NCBI GenBank assembly: GCA_020635795.1
Contig: JACJZD010000002.1
Location: 1 to 64,000 of the forward strand
DNA: 64,000 nt
Source of the DNA: Flavobacteriales bacterium
GTDB lineage: Bacteria; Bacteroidota; Bacteroidia; Flavobacteriales_E; Vicingaceae
Direction of reading: 5' to 3'
The position numbers and the translations under genes were made by a program. Below are positions 26,020-33,645 of this stretch, in pieces. Within the stretch, counting starts at the first letter, position 1. Every line of letters starts with the position of its first letter. The notes under the pieces were generated by a model. The model saw only the letters and a program-made list of their open reading frames with translations. It was not told the origin of the DNA and made no database searches.

Positions 26020-26673
26020 CTAAGGTTTTTTAAATCCCTCGATGTGCTTGTGCGAACCATCACAGTTGGGTTTCTTTTTGGTAAAGCCACAGGTGCAATC
26101 GTTAAAGCCAAAACCATCAAGGATTTGTTGTGTATATTTTTCTATTCGTGTTACACGAGTGGCAGATTGTTTTGGAGCAGAAAAATATAAGTTGTAGGCT
26201 CTTTGTCTGCCTGGGGTTAATGCCTCAAAAGCAGTTTTAAAAGCACTATTTTCATCTAATTTCTTTTGAAATTCTTCAGGATAGGTAAGGTCTGTACTCT
26301 TTTTAAAATCTATTTTTAAACCCAGTTTTTCTACTTCTATGGCTTCAAAAATGTAGGCTTTTAAAATGGGTTTTAGCTCCATTATTTGTTGAGCATTGGT
26401 AAACCGAATTTGCCTGCCCGACTGGACATTTTCTGTTTGTTGAATTAAAATATTTTCGGTGTCTTTTAGTAAAACACCTTTCATAAACAGTAATGCACAG
26501 TATTCTTTAAAACCATGAATTAAAACAATGTTACTGCCTTTAACCGTATAGCAAGGGTGCATCCATTTAAAATCCTCCTCCAACCCACATTCTAAAATAA
26601 TGGACCTCAAGAGCGCTAATTCTTTTTGCCACTTTTTGGTTTTGTTTAAAAATTCATCAACTTTTGGGTTCAT
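26020..26673 (-). CDS. YdeI/OmdA-family protein with C-terminal CDGSH iron-sulfur motif
   Basis: The protein has 217 residues. The N-terminal part (about 15-115) is a DUF1801-like domain (WMHPCYTVKGSNIVLIHGFKEYCALLF in short runs). Residues about 130-190 are the OmdA/YdeI helical segment (FKTAFEALTPGRQRAYNLYF, RVTRIEKYTQQILDG). The tail CTCGFTKKKPNCDGSH matches the CDGSH signature exactly, with ligands C193, C195, C204 and H208, which bind a [2Fe-2S] cluster. This short iron-sulfur tail makes a redox- or iron-sensing role plausible, but the function is not known. Confidence 0.85.
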   Translation of the reverse strand: MNPKVDEFLNKTKKWQKELALLRSIILECGLEEDFKWMHPCYTVKGSNIVLIHGFKEYCALLFMKGVLLKDTENILIQQTENVQSGRQIRFTNAQQIMELKPILKAYIFEAIEVEKLGLKIDFKKSTDLTYPEEFQKKLDENSAFKTAFEALTPGRQRAYNLYFSAPKQSATRVTRIEKYTQQILDGFGFNDCTCGFTKKKPNCDGSHKHIEGFKKP

Positions 26674-26686
26674 AAGTTTTGTTGGG

Positions 26687-26694
26687 CAAAATTA
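26687..26694 (-). promoter_or_regulatory. Candidate -7 box of the YdeI-like gene
   Basis: TAATTTTG on the minus strand, 13 bases before the ATG. No TTG lies at the usual upstream distance. Confidence 0.35.
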
Positions 26695-26697
26695 TTA

Positions 26698-27183
26698 CTA
26701 CTTTTTGTTTTGAATATATATAAACCTCTCTAAACCATCTTTATTCTTAACAATCTCACCATCAGGTAAGTAATATTCATTAACCGCTTTGTTTTTTCCA
26801 AATTTGAATTCTTTAGAACGTAATTTACCATTATCATAAAACCTAATTTCAGATATTATCACACCTTTATGGTTGGAGGTAATAATTTCACTTATAATCC
26901 CATTTTTATAGTAAATCCATTGCCCTATGCGCAGAGGGTATTTACCTTTTTTTGTGACAACCCCTTCTATTGCTAATTCTCCAGATTGATTATAAATTCT
27001 ATTAAAGCCATTTTCTAAGGCATAAACGCATGAAATATTTATTTGTGAAAATTCTCCGTCAGTTCCAGTGGAATCATTTGAACAACTCATTGTGTCAACA
27101 TGTATTATTTGTTTTTCAAAATTCTGACAATATAGTGTCGAACAAAGAGTAATAAATAAAAAAAAGAAAACAGATTGTTTCAT
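26698..27183 (-). CDS. Secreted protein with MORN/YwqK-like repeats
   Basis: The 161-residue protein has a signal peptide (ends TLYCQ) and then two to three imperfect strand-pair repeats of the type YNQSGELAIEGVV...IGQWIYYKNGIISEI, EIRFYDNGKLRSKEF, EYYLPDGEIV. This is the pattern of MORN-type repeats found in YwqK-like proteins. It probably resides in the periplasm or on the surface; the partner and role are unknown. Another protein of this style is encoded at 42037-42915. Confidence 0.6.
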   Translation of the reverse strand: MKQSVFFFLFITLCSTLYCQNFEKQIIHVDTMSCSNDSTGTDGEFSQINISCVYALENGFNRIYNQSGELAIEGVVTKKGKYPLRIGQWIYYKNGIISEIITSNHKGVIISEIRFYDNGKLRSKEFKFGKNKAVNEYYLPDGEIVKNKDGLERFIYIQNKK

Positions 27184-27196
27184 ATATAAGGAAATT

Positions 27197-27619
27197 TTAT
27201 CCTTTGTTTGTGGTTTTCATTGCTAATTTACCCGCTAAATACGCCATGGGTATATAAGCACCAATTAAATCAACACAAGTAAACCACATTGGAGAAGGGA
27301 GCATTAAAACATTTATAGTACCGCCCAATAAATACCAAGCACCTACACCTAAAGCAAAGTACATTTTTTTAGTTGAGGCAATTAACGCGGCTATGTAAGC
27401 ACCAACCAATGTACCTATGGCATGAGCCAAAAAGGGCATCAAAAAATGCTTGGGTTCAAACAAGTGCATGGCTGCTTCTAAACCTTCCATGGTGGTAACA
27501 TCAGCACCTTGGGGTGGAGGAATTACTGAGCCACTAATTAGTATTATACCCATGTTTACTGAGCCTCCAGCTACTACTCCAGCTATTACTCCAAGTATGT
27601 TTTTTACGGTTGTATTCAT
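27197..27619 (-). CDS. Small membrane protein of unknown function
   Basis: The protein has 140 residues from ATG 27619; the frame is open to 27649 but the extra residues are hydrophilic and come from the repeat region upstream. It has about four membrane helices rich in Gly/Ala (NILGVIAGVVAGGSVNMGIIL, FLAHAIGTLVGAYIAALIA, YFALGVGAWYLLGG, CVDLIGAYIPMAYLAG). No catalytic motif is seen. It resembles short uncharacterised Bacteroidota membrane proteins. Confidence 0.65.
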   Translation of the reverse strand: MNTTVKNILGVIAGVVAGGSVNMGIILISGSVIPPPQGADVTTMEGLEAAMHLFEPKHFLMPFLAHAIGTLVGAYIAALIASTKKMYFALGVGAWYLLGGTINVLMLPSPMWFTCVDLIGAYIPMAYLAGKLAMKTTNKG

Positions 27620-27640
27620 TGTTTTTAAATTTAAAATTTC

Positions 27641-27662
27641 CTTCGACAAGCTCAGGATGACA
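27641..27662. repeat. Dispersed repeat fragment
   Basis: CTTCGACAAGCTCAGGATGACA, written here in two parts as CTTCGACAAG and CTCAGGATGACA, is an arm of a palindromic repeat common in Bacteroidota and other genomes. Only one arm is present here. Confidence 0.45.
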
Positions 27663-27663
27663 A

Positions 27664-27876
27664 CTATTTTAGTTTAGCATCAATGGCAGCAATTCTTTTA
27701 TTGTTTAACACAATTTGGTCTTCAATGTAGCTGTGGTAATGTTTTTTCAATTCTTTATTTGCCGATGTTTTTAATTGGTCGTTTAAATACTTGCCGTATT
27801 GTAACAAGCCTTTCTTTTGGCATTCCAATAATTTTTGAGAAAATTTTTTCTTGTCGGTTGAAGAAACTGTAGCCAT
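27664..27876 (-). CDS. Small helical protein, 70 aa
   Basis: From ATG 27876 (MATVSSTDKKKFSQKLLECQ) it is a 70-residue basic, predominantly helical protein (YIEDQIVLNNKRIAAIDAKLK at the end). No family was recognised. The longer frame to 27900 starts with a less plausible leader. It is placed between a membrane protein and a pentapeptide-repeat gene on the same strand. Real but hypothetical. Confidence 0.5.
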   Translation of the reverse strand: MATVSSTDKKKFSQKLLECQKKGLLQYGKYLNDQLKTSANKELKKHYHSYIEDQIVLNNKRIAAIDAKLK

Positions 27877-27924
27877 AGTTTTAAAATTTGGGTTACCCAA
27901 ATATAACTAAAAAAGTTAAGGTTA

Positions 27925-28500
27925 TCAGTCAATAATAATGTCAAAACTATCTAACAATCCTTTTAATTCGCTAGCCGAAAACTTTGCTTTTTTAATGTTG
28001 TTTTTTTGAGGATTAATGGAGTAATGGTATGACGAACGAAAATCTACTTTTTCTAATACTGTTTGGTCAAAAATTGCGTTTGCCAAATCGCAGTTGTGAA
28101 ATGTAGAACCATTTAGGTCGGCTTCTGTAAAATCAACTTCTTGCAGGTCGCAATCTTTAAACCTAGTATTATTTAACTTTAATTTGTAAAACGAAGCCAA
28201 ATTGAGTTTGCATTTCTCAAACGAAAACGACAATAAAAATGGATTGCACTCATCAAAACGTAAGCCGAGCATTTTACAATTTTTAAATTCTACTTCTTTA
28301 AAAGAGGTGTTCCCTATTTTGGTTAAGCTAAAATCGCAGTCGTTAAAAATACAAGTTGTAAAAGTCGTTTTTGATAAATGAGCATTGGTAAAAACAACAT
28401 TAATAAAGGTGCAGTTTTGGTAGTTAACCTCTTCGGTTGTTTGTTCGCTAAAAGTTATGCCATTAAAAGTCTGGTCTTCAATATAAATTCTACCCATCAC
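27925..28500 (-). CDS. Pentapeptide-repeat protein
   Basis: The 191-residue protein consists of A(D/N)LxX-type five-residue repeats through most of its length, for example NCTFINVVFTNAHLSKTTF, CIFNDCDFSLTKIGNTSF, CDLQEVDFTEADLNGSTF and CDLANAIFDQTVLEKVDF. They form a right-handed quadrilateral beta helix. Many Phe and Cys residues stack in the core. Similar Bacteroidota proteins resemble the Qnr/McbG group in length, but there is no evidence here for gyrase protection. Confidence 0.88.
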   Translation of the reverse strand: MMGRIYIEDQTFNGITFSEQTTEEVNYQNCTFINVVFTNAHLSKTTFTTCIFNDCDFSLTKIGNTSFKEVEFKNCKMLGLRFDECNPFLLSFSFEKCKLNLASFYKLKLNNTRFKDCDLQEVDFTEADLNGSTFHNCDLANAIFDQTVLEKVDFRSSYHYSINPQKNNIKKAKFSASELKGLLDSFDIIID

Positions 28501-28520
28501 TTTGTTTTTAATGGCAATTT

Positions 28521-29033
28521 TTAAACAAATAATTTTTTTAATTCGGTAGCTTCTTTTGGGTCCATTTTTCCAGCTAAAATTAAGCTCAATTGTCTTCTTC
28601 GTAAAGCGCCGTCGTATCTTTTTTTCTCTTCTTCGGTTTCAGCAATTACCTCAGGTACACTTATCGGATTACCAATTTGATCAACTGCTACAAAAGTGTA
28701 AATCGCGTTGTTACATTGTTTTCTAACACCAGTTCGGTGGTCTTCTACAAACACATCAATAAATACCTCCATTGATGAGTTAAATGTTCGAGAAACCTTG
28801 GCTTCAAGTGTTACAATATCGCCCAAACGGATAGGGTGAGAAAACGAAACATTGTTTACCGATGCAGTAACCACCACTCGATTACAACAACGATGTGCCG
28901 AAATTGCCGAAGCAATATCCATCCAATGCAACAAACGTCCGCCCATTAAGTTGTTTAAGGTGTTGGTGTCGTTGGGCAACACTATTTCTGTCATTATTGC
29001 TTTAGTTGATTCTGCTGTTTTTGTTTTACTCAT
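28521..29033 (-). CDS. Acyl-CoA thioesterase (hotdog fold)
   Basis: The 170-residue protein has the YciA/BACH-type motif PNDTNTLNNLMGGRLLHWMDIASAISAHRCC, which carries the catalytic N/D region and the hotdog helix, and FSHPIRLGDIVTLEAKVSRTFNSSMEV. It hydrolyses acyl-CoA to free acid and CoA in the cytoplasm. The charged C-terminal tail (EEEKKRYDGALRRRQ) is typical of Bacteroidota members. Substrate chain length cannot be read. Confidence 0.9.
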   Translation of the reverse strand: MSKTKTAESTKAIMTEIVLPNDTNTLNNLMGGRLLHWMDIASAISAHRCCNRVVVTASVNNVSFSHPIRLGDIVTLEAKVSRTFNSSMEVFIDVFVEDHRTGVRKQCNNAIYTFVAVDQIGNPISVPEVIAETEEEKKRYDGALRRRQLSLILAGKMDPKEATELKKLFV

Positions 29034-29061
29034 AATAATGGTTTTTATGGTGTAAAGTTAA

Positions 29062-30324
29062 CTACAAATCATTAACAAAATCTGTAATTAACCTGAAACA
29101 ATCTTCAAATTCGGTGAGTGGTAAAGTAGCAGCTTTATCATCAATATCGTGATAGGCTTTTATCCCGCCCAAGGTATAAATAAATACAGCTGGAACGCCT
29201 TTTTCGGAGAACCAATAATGGTCGCTGTTAGCTGCTTTACCACGAATTTTAATGTCTTTTAAATAATTTTTTTGTTGGTTGATGGCTACTAATTTATCAA
29301 AATGAGATTGATAAACTGAGCCATTTACTACTTGAATACCATCATCACCCGTTCCAAGTAAATCCAAATTGATTAAAAAATTGATTTGATTGAGTGGAAA
29401 CAACGGGTTTTCGATATATAACTTTGAACCAATAATACCCGATTCTTCGGCACCAAAAGCCATAAACACGATGGTTTTTTCTGGTTGATTTTTACTGTAA
29501 TGCTCAGCTAAATTTAACAACATGGCAACTCCACTGGCATTATCGTTTGCTCCAGGAAAATAAACGCCTTTTCCCATTCTACCAAGGTGGTCGTAATGTG
29601 CAGAAAAAACTACAACAGAATCGGGGTATTTAGAACCAACCACTTTTCCGATTACATTTTGCGATTGATAGTTGGGTAAAAATTGTTGATCGAGATGAAT
29701 AGATAAAATTTTAGCTTGTTTTTTTAAGGAATTACGCATTATTTTTAACGTTACGTAATCGTCGAGCTTAGTAGATAAGCTGTGCGTTAATTTTTCGTTT
29801 TCCAATAAAACAATTCCCGAAGCACCAATACTGTTTGATTTTAGCAACTCAAATTCAGTTTCTTTACCTGCAATATCTATATCGTCGATTACCACAAATT
29901 TGTTTTCAAAAAAGCGCTCGTTAGCTAATTTCTTTAATTGTTTTTTTGTCGGAATATTTGCTTTGTTGTACCAAATCAAATTAAAATTACCTTCCATTTT
30001 ACACGATTTTGGCATCACTAAAAAATCAACACCAGGGGTTAATTTGTTTTTATCGATAAAAACGGTGGTTAGGTTCGGGAATGTATTGATGGGGTAGCTG
30101 AATGGCTGAATAAAATTATCTTTAATTGGCTTAAGGGTTAATCGAGTAAATTCCTTTTCAATAAACTGAGCGGCTCTTTTTTCACCATCATTTACAACAC
30201 CTCTACCATCAAAACTAGCAGAAGTTAAGGTGTCAATAATTTGTTTGGCGTAAGCAATGTTTTGAGCATCAACACGCTGTGTGAAAATGATTATTAGAAG
30301 TAAGAAAAATGATTTAGTATTCAA
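29062..30324 (-). CDS. Secreted M28-family zinc aminopeptidase-like protein
   Basis: The 420-residue protein has a signal peptide (ends RVDAQ). The peptidase M28 core has zinc ligands in FSAHYDHLGRMG, the bridging Asp in PGANDNASGVAML, the catalytic/ligand pair in AFGAEESGIIGSK, LINLDLLGTGDD, and a final His in KAYHDIDDKAATLP. A PA-like insert lies before the core (about 130-230). It probably trims peptides in the periplasm. It is transcribed away from the repeat element at 30362-30506. Confidence 0.9.
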   Translation of the reverse strand: MNTKSFFLLLIIIFTQRVDAQNIAYAKQIIDTLTSASFDGRGVVNDGEKRAAQFIEKEFTRLTLKPIKDNFIQPFSYPINTFPNLTTVFIDKNKLTPGVDFLVMPKSCKMEGNFNLIWYNKANIPTKKQLKKLANERFFENKFVVIDDIDIAGKETEFELLKSNSIGASGIVLLENEKLTHSLSTKLDDYVTLKIMRNSLKKQAKILSIHLDQQFLPNYQSQNVIGKVVGSKYPDSVVVFSAHYDHLGRMGKGVYFPGANDNASGVAMLLNLAEHYSKNQPEKTIVFMAFGAEESGIIGSKLYIENPLFPLNQINFLINLDLLGTGDDGIQVVNGSVYQSHFDKLVAINQQKNYLKDIKIRGKAANSDHYWFSEKGVPAVFIYTLGGIKAYHDIDDKAATLPLTEFEDCFRLITDFVNDL

Positions 30325-30361
30325 GTTAACTCATTTTGTTATAATTTATAAAAGAAAGGGC

Positions 30362-30506
30362 TAGCCACATAGTTTCATAGTTTGTTCAATATAGTAGGTT
30401 AAATAAAAAAGGAGAGAACAATAGGTTTCTCCCGATTTATCGGGAGAAGTATGTGAAACTTGCAAAACTCTTTTTTGGTCATAGTAAGCTATGTTTCTAT
30501 GTGGTT
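30362..30506. repeat. Repeat element with terminal inverted repeats and central hairpin
   Basis: CCACATAG (30365-30372) and CTATGTGG (30498-30505) are inverted arms. In the middle TTCTCCCGAT-TT-ATCGGGAGAA (30427-30448) is a perfect 10-bp hairpin. It fills the 187-base gap between the M28 gene and the next gene. Its A/T-rich inner sequence has no open frame. Similar CCACATAG...CTATGTGG units occur as dispersed repeats in Bacteroidota. Confidence 0.6.
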
Positions 30507-30511
30507 AAAAT

Positions 30512-31156
30512 TTACAAAAACCTACGTTCAACCAATTGGTAAAAACTAATTACACGTTCGTTTTCAGTATCCCAATTTAATGTAGCATTCGTTTTAGTTA
30601 AAATTTCTTGAGCTTCAATTAGAGAGCTACAAGAATCTATTGCTTTAACAGTATCGTTGAATAATGCCATGTCTTTTTTAAACAATTCGTTTGCAAACAA
30701 GTAGCGGTCGTTTAACGAAAAAGCGTCTTTTAATGAAGAGATAGGGGTATGTAAAAACTTATCGCTTACCGACGATTTAGTGGTTTTTGTTGGCGATGTT
30801 TTTTCAATTTTTATTTCTTGGGCAACTGGTCGTGATTCAACAACTTGTTCAGTTTCAGCTTTTAATTCTTGCTCAAGCGTATCCTCTATAACAGGCTCAG
30901 GTGTTTTTTCAATAATAGGAGTGGGTTCTTTAATCTCAACGGCTTGTGGTTGCTTGTTTGAAGAGCGCCTGTTTTCTTCTTTTTGTTGAATTTTATATTT
31001 TAACACAGCTGACAACTCCTGCAGTTTGTTAATTTTAGACATTAACACACTTACTTCCAAAGAAGGTAAATACTCTTTGCCCGTAAATCGCTCAGAATGC
31101 TCTGTAATATTCGCTAAAATTTGATTGATTTCTTTACGTAATTGTTCGATTTCCAT
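30512..31156 (-). CDS. Conserved hypothetical protein, coiled coil plus C-terminal domain
   Basis: The protein has 214 residues from ATG 31156 (MEIEQLRKEIN). It has an N-terminal helical hairpin (about 1-70), a low-complexity Glu/Pro/Thr/Lys linker (about 75-135), and a compact C-terminal helical domain (DKFLHTPISSLKDAFSLNDRYLFANELF, then AQEILTKTNATLNWDTEN). This bipartite layout is common in Bacteroidota hypothetical proteins of unknown role. A decayed copy of its first 17 codons lies at 31683-31763. Confidence 0.75.
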   Translation of the reverse strand: MEIEQLRKEINQILANITEHSERFTGKEYLPSLEVSVLMSKINKLQELSAVLKYKIQQKEENRRSSNKQPQAVEIKEPTPIIEKTPEPVIEDTLEQELKAETEQVVESRPVAQEIKIEKTSPTKTTKSSVSDKFLHTPISSLKDAFSLNDRYLFANELFKKDMALFNDTVKAIDSCSSLIEAQEILTKTNATLNWDTENERVISFYQLVERRFL

Positions 31157-31239
31157 GATACTTAACAAGAGTTATTTCAGACAATAAAATTAACAAATTA
31201 AATGGTGTTTTAAACCGCTACAAAGAACAAGTTTTATAA

Positions 31240-31620
31240 TTATCCCATTGAGTGAATACCAACAACACTGCCTTCGGTATCCATAATGTAAGCACAAAAG
31301 CCATTAGCACCAATACTAAATTTGGGTTGAACTATTTTTCCGCCTGCTTGTTCTACTTTAGCTAAAACATTATCCATTGCAGGGTTGGCATTTAAATACA
31401 CAAATGTACCTTGTCCGCTTGGAACGTGGTATTCCCCTTCTGCAATTGCTCCAGATGCTTTTCCTGTTCCTGGCTCAAAAGGAAACATGGCAAATTTTGC
31501 TCCGTCCATTTCCATTTCTACCATTTCTATATCAAAAATAGTTTCATAAAATTTTTTGCTTCTTTTTAAATTTGTGGCAGGTATTTCAAACCAATTTAAT
31601 GCATTTGTAGTGCTGTCCAT
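31240..31620 (-). CDS. VOC-family (glyoxalase/bleomycin-resistance fold) protein
   Basis: The 126-residue single-module protein has NWFEIPATNLKRSKKFYETIFDIEM, KFAMFPFEPGTGKASGAI and the closing NGFCAYIMDTEGSVVGIHS. The usual metal positions (N/H, E, H) are only partly conserved, so the activity is not predictable. Members of this subgroup are commonly annotated as VOC-domain or PhnB-like proteins. Confidence 0.85.
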   Translation of the reverse strand: MDSTTNALNWFEIPATNLKRSKKFYETIFDIEMVEMEMDGAKFAMFPFEPGTGKASGAIAEGEYHVPSGQGTFVYLNANPAMDNVLAKVEQAGGKIVQPKFSIGANGFCAYIMDTEGSVVGIHSMG

Positions 31621-31682
31621 TTTGTAGTTTTTTCGATTAGTGTTTAAATTTAGGAAAAAGGAGTTAGAATTTTAAAAAACAG

Positions 31683-31763
31683 TCAAGGTTTTGTTAAAAA
31701 CCAACATACTATTTTGTTAGTGAATACTTCATTAATTTCTTGTTGTAATTGTTCAATTTCCAT
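31683..31763 (-). pseudogene. Remnant copy of the start of the 30512-31156 gene
   Basis: The minus-strand frame reads MEIEQLQQEINEVFTN..., clearly related to MEIEQLRKEINQILAN at the start of the neighbouring gene, including near-identical codons for the first six residues. It then diverges and stops after 26 residues. It is separated from the full gene by the VOC gene and is most simply a truncated duplication. Confidence 0.5.
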
Positions 31764-31834
31764 AACTTCGACAAGTTTAAATTTAACAAAAAAGAATTCG
31801 ATAGTTTTTTGCTGTTGAAACCAATATTTAGCAC

Positions 31835-32419
31835 ATGTTTTTAGAAAACGCCATAAACCCTTCACAAAAAAGAGGATGGATTGAAGTAATCTGTGGCTCT
31901 ATGTTTTCTGGAAAAACCGAAGAGTTGATTCGTAGAATGAAACGTGCTCAATTTGCAAAACAAAACGTAGAGATTTTTAAACCCGAAATAGATACTAGGT
32001 ACGACGATGAAAAAGTAGTTTCGCACGATGCCAATGAAATACATTCAACACCAGTTCCTTCATCGTCGAACATTATTTTACTAGCTAACAATGTAGATGT
32101 AGTAGGGATTGACGAAGCTCAATTTTTTGATGATGGCTTGGTAAATGTTTGCAATCAATTAGCGGCAAGTGGAGTAAGGGTTATTGTTGCTGGGTTGGAT
32201 ATGGATTTTAAAGGCAAACCTTTTGGACCAATGCCTGGCATAATGGCTTGTGCTGAATACGTAACCAAGGTTCATGCTATTTGTGTAAAGTGTGGCGAGT
32301 TAGCTCATCATTCACATCGAATATCGAGCGAAGAAAAATTAGTACATTTAGGAGAAACAGATGCATACGAACCACTTTGTAGGCATTGTTTTAATAAATC
32401 TCAAATTAAAAAACCATAA
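31835..32419 (+). CDS. tdk: Thymidine kinase
   Basis: The 194-residue protein has P-loop GSMFSGKTEELIRR, the lasso segment FKPEIDTRYDD, the catalytic VDVVGIDEAQFFDDG, and the zinc-binding pairs CVKC and CRHC. It phosphorylates thymidine in nucleotide salvage (type II kinase). Its stop codon at 32417-32419 lies inside the probable start of alr, so the two genes are translationally coupled. Confidence 0.96.
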   Translation: MFLENAINPSQKRGWIEVICGSMFSGKTEELIRRMKRAQFAKQNVEIFKPEIDTRYDDEKVVSHDANEIHSTPVPSSSNIILLANNVDVVGIDEAQFFDDGLVNVCNQLAASGVRVIVAGLDMDFKGKPFGPMPGIMACAEYVTKVHAICVKCGELAHHSHRISSEEKLVHLGETDAYEPLCRHCFNKSQIKKP

Positions 32420-33534
32420 AAAAACTAAAGTACGATACCATTCTCGAAATCAACACTAAAAATTTGATTTCTAATTTGAACTATTTTAGGTCGAAATTGA
32501 AGCCCACAACCAAAATTATGGCAATGGTTAAAGCTTATGGGTATGGTTTGGGGCCAACAGGAGTTTCTAAAATAATGGAAGCCGAAAAAGTTGATTATTT
32601 GGGTGTGGCTAATATTTTAGAGGGAGTAGAATTACGCAAAGCTGGAATTAAATTGCCCATTATGGTAATGAAACCAGAGTTGGAAAGTTTTGATTTAATT
32701 ATTGAACATCAATTGAGCCCAGTAATTTTTTCGTTTCATTCTTTAAAAGCACTTATAAAAGCACTGGAGAAACATCCTAAAAAATTTAAAGCTTATCCCA
32801 TCAATATAAAACTCGATACAGGTATGCATCGTTTAGGCTTTTACCCCAACGAAGTTTCAGAATTAATTCATCAATTAAAAAAGCATCCTAACATCAAAAT
32901 TGAAAGTGTTTTTTCTCATTTGGCTGCTTCCGACCAAGCAGAACACGATAATTTTACTCGTCACCAAATTAAGTTGTTTGATGAATTGTTTAAGGAATTT
33001 GAGCAACAGTTTAACTATAAAATTGAAAAACACTTGCTTAATTCTAACGGGGCTTTACGGTTTCCAGAAGCACAATATGACATGGTTCGTTTAGGCATAG
33101 GGTTGTATGGTTTTATTGCTGATGCTAAGCACGATAAGCACATAAAAAATGTTGCTGTTTTAAAAGCTAAAATTGCACAAGTAAAAACCATTCAAAAAAG
33201 TGAAACTGTTGGTTATAGCAGAAAAGGATTGGCAGTTAAAGAAACCAAAATTGCCACCATTCCTATTGGTTATGCTGACGGTATGAGCAGACTATTAGGT
33301 AATGGAAATTGGCAAATGAAAGTAAACGGTAAACTTGCTCCAACCATAGGTTCGGTTTGTATGGATATGGTAATGCTTGATGTTACTGATGTGCCTTGCA
33401 AAGAAGATGACGAAGTGTTTGTGTTTTACGATAAAACATCCATCTTAAAAATTTCGGAATTACTTCAAACCATTCCGTACGAGATTTTAGCCACCATTTC
33501 TCCGCGTGTAAAAAGGGTTTTTACAGCGATATAA
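32416..33534 (+). CDS. alr: Alanine racemase, probable non-ATG start
   Basis: The PLP lysine in MAMVKAYGYG, the tyrosine region VGYSRKGL, IPIGYADGMSRLLGNG and the closing GSVCMDMVMLDVT identify Alr, which makes D-alanine for peptidoglycan. The first canonical-type start in frame is TTG at 32464, but the conserved beta strand LEINTKNLISNLNYF begins upstream. The frame is open through KKLKYDTILEIN back to ATA at 32416, which overlaps the tdk stop (ATAA). A start at ATA 32416 or ATT 32440 keeps the family N-terminus; the coordinate given is that hypothesis. ATG is absent from this stretch. Confidence 0.85.
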   Translation: MKKLKYDTILEINTKNLISNLNYFRSKLKPTTKIMAMVKAYGYGLGPTGVSKIMEAEKVDYLGVANILEGVELRKAGIKLPIMVMKPELESFDLIIEHQLSPVIFSFHSLKALIKALEKHPKKFKAYPINIKLDTGMHRLGFYPNEVSELIHQLKKHPNIKIESVFSHLAASDQAEHDNFTRHQIKLFDELFKEFEQQFNYKIEKHLLNSNGALRFPEAQYDMVRLGIGLYGFIADAKHDKHIKNVAVLKAKIAQVKTIQKSETVGYSRKGLAVKETKIATIPIGYADGMSRLLGNGNWQMKVNGKLAPTIGSVCMDMVMLDVTDVPCKEDDEVFVFYDKTSILKISELLQTIPYEILATISPRVKRVFTAI

Positions 33535-33645
33535 TTATTCAAATCGTCGAATAATTGTTATAAAACTGCTCAGTATCATAATTTTTCATTAATTTTTTAA
33601 AGAATTTTATCATTCTATTCATATTATAAACTAAATAAAAAAACT

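Noticed and set aside
31683..31865. 60-residue minus-strand frame considered as a gene
   Set aside because: Its front half is antisense to the start of tdk and its promoter region; only the 26-codon part after the internal ATG resembles a real protein, as a fragment.
33532..33556. Hairpin AATTATTC/GAATAATT after alr considered as a terminator
   Set aside because: The stem is entirely A/T apart from one pair and no T run follows; such stems are common by chance in this DNA.
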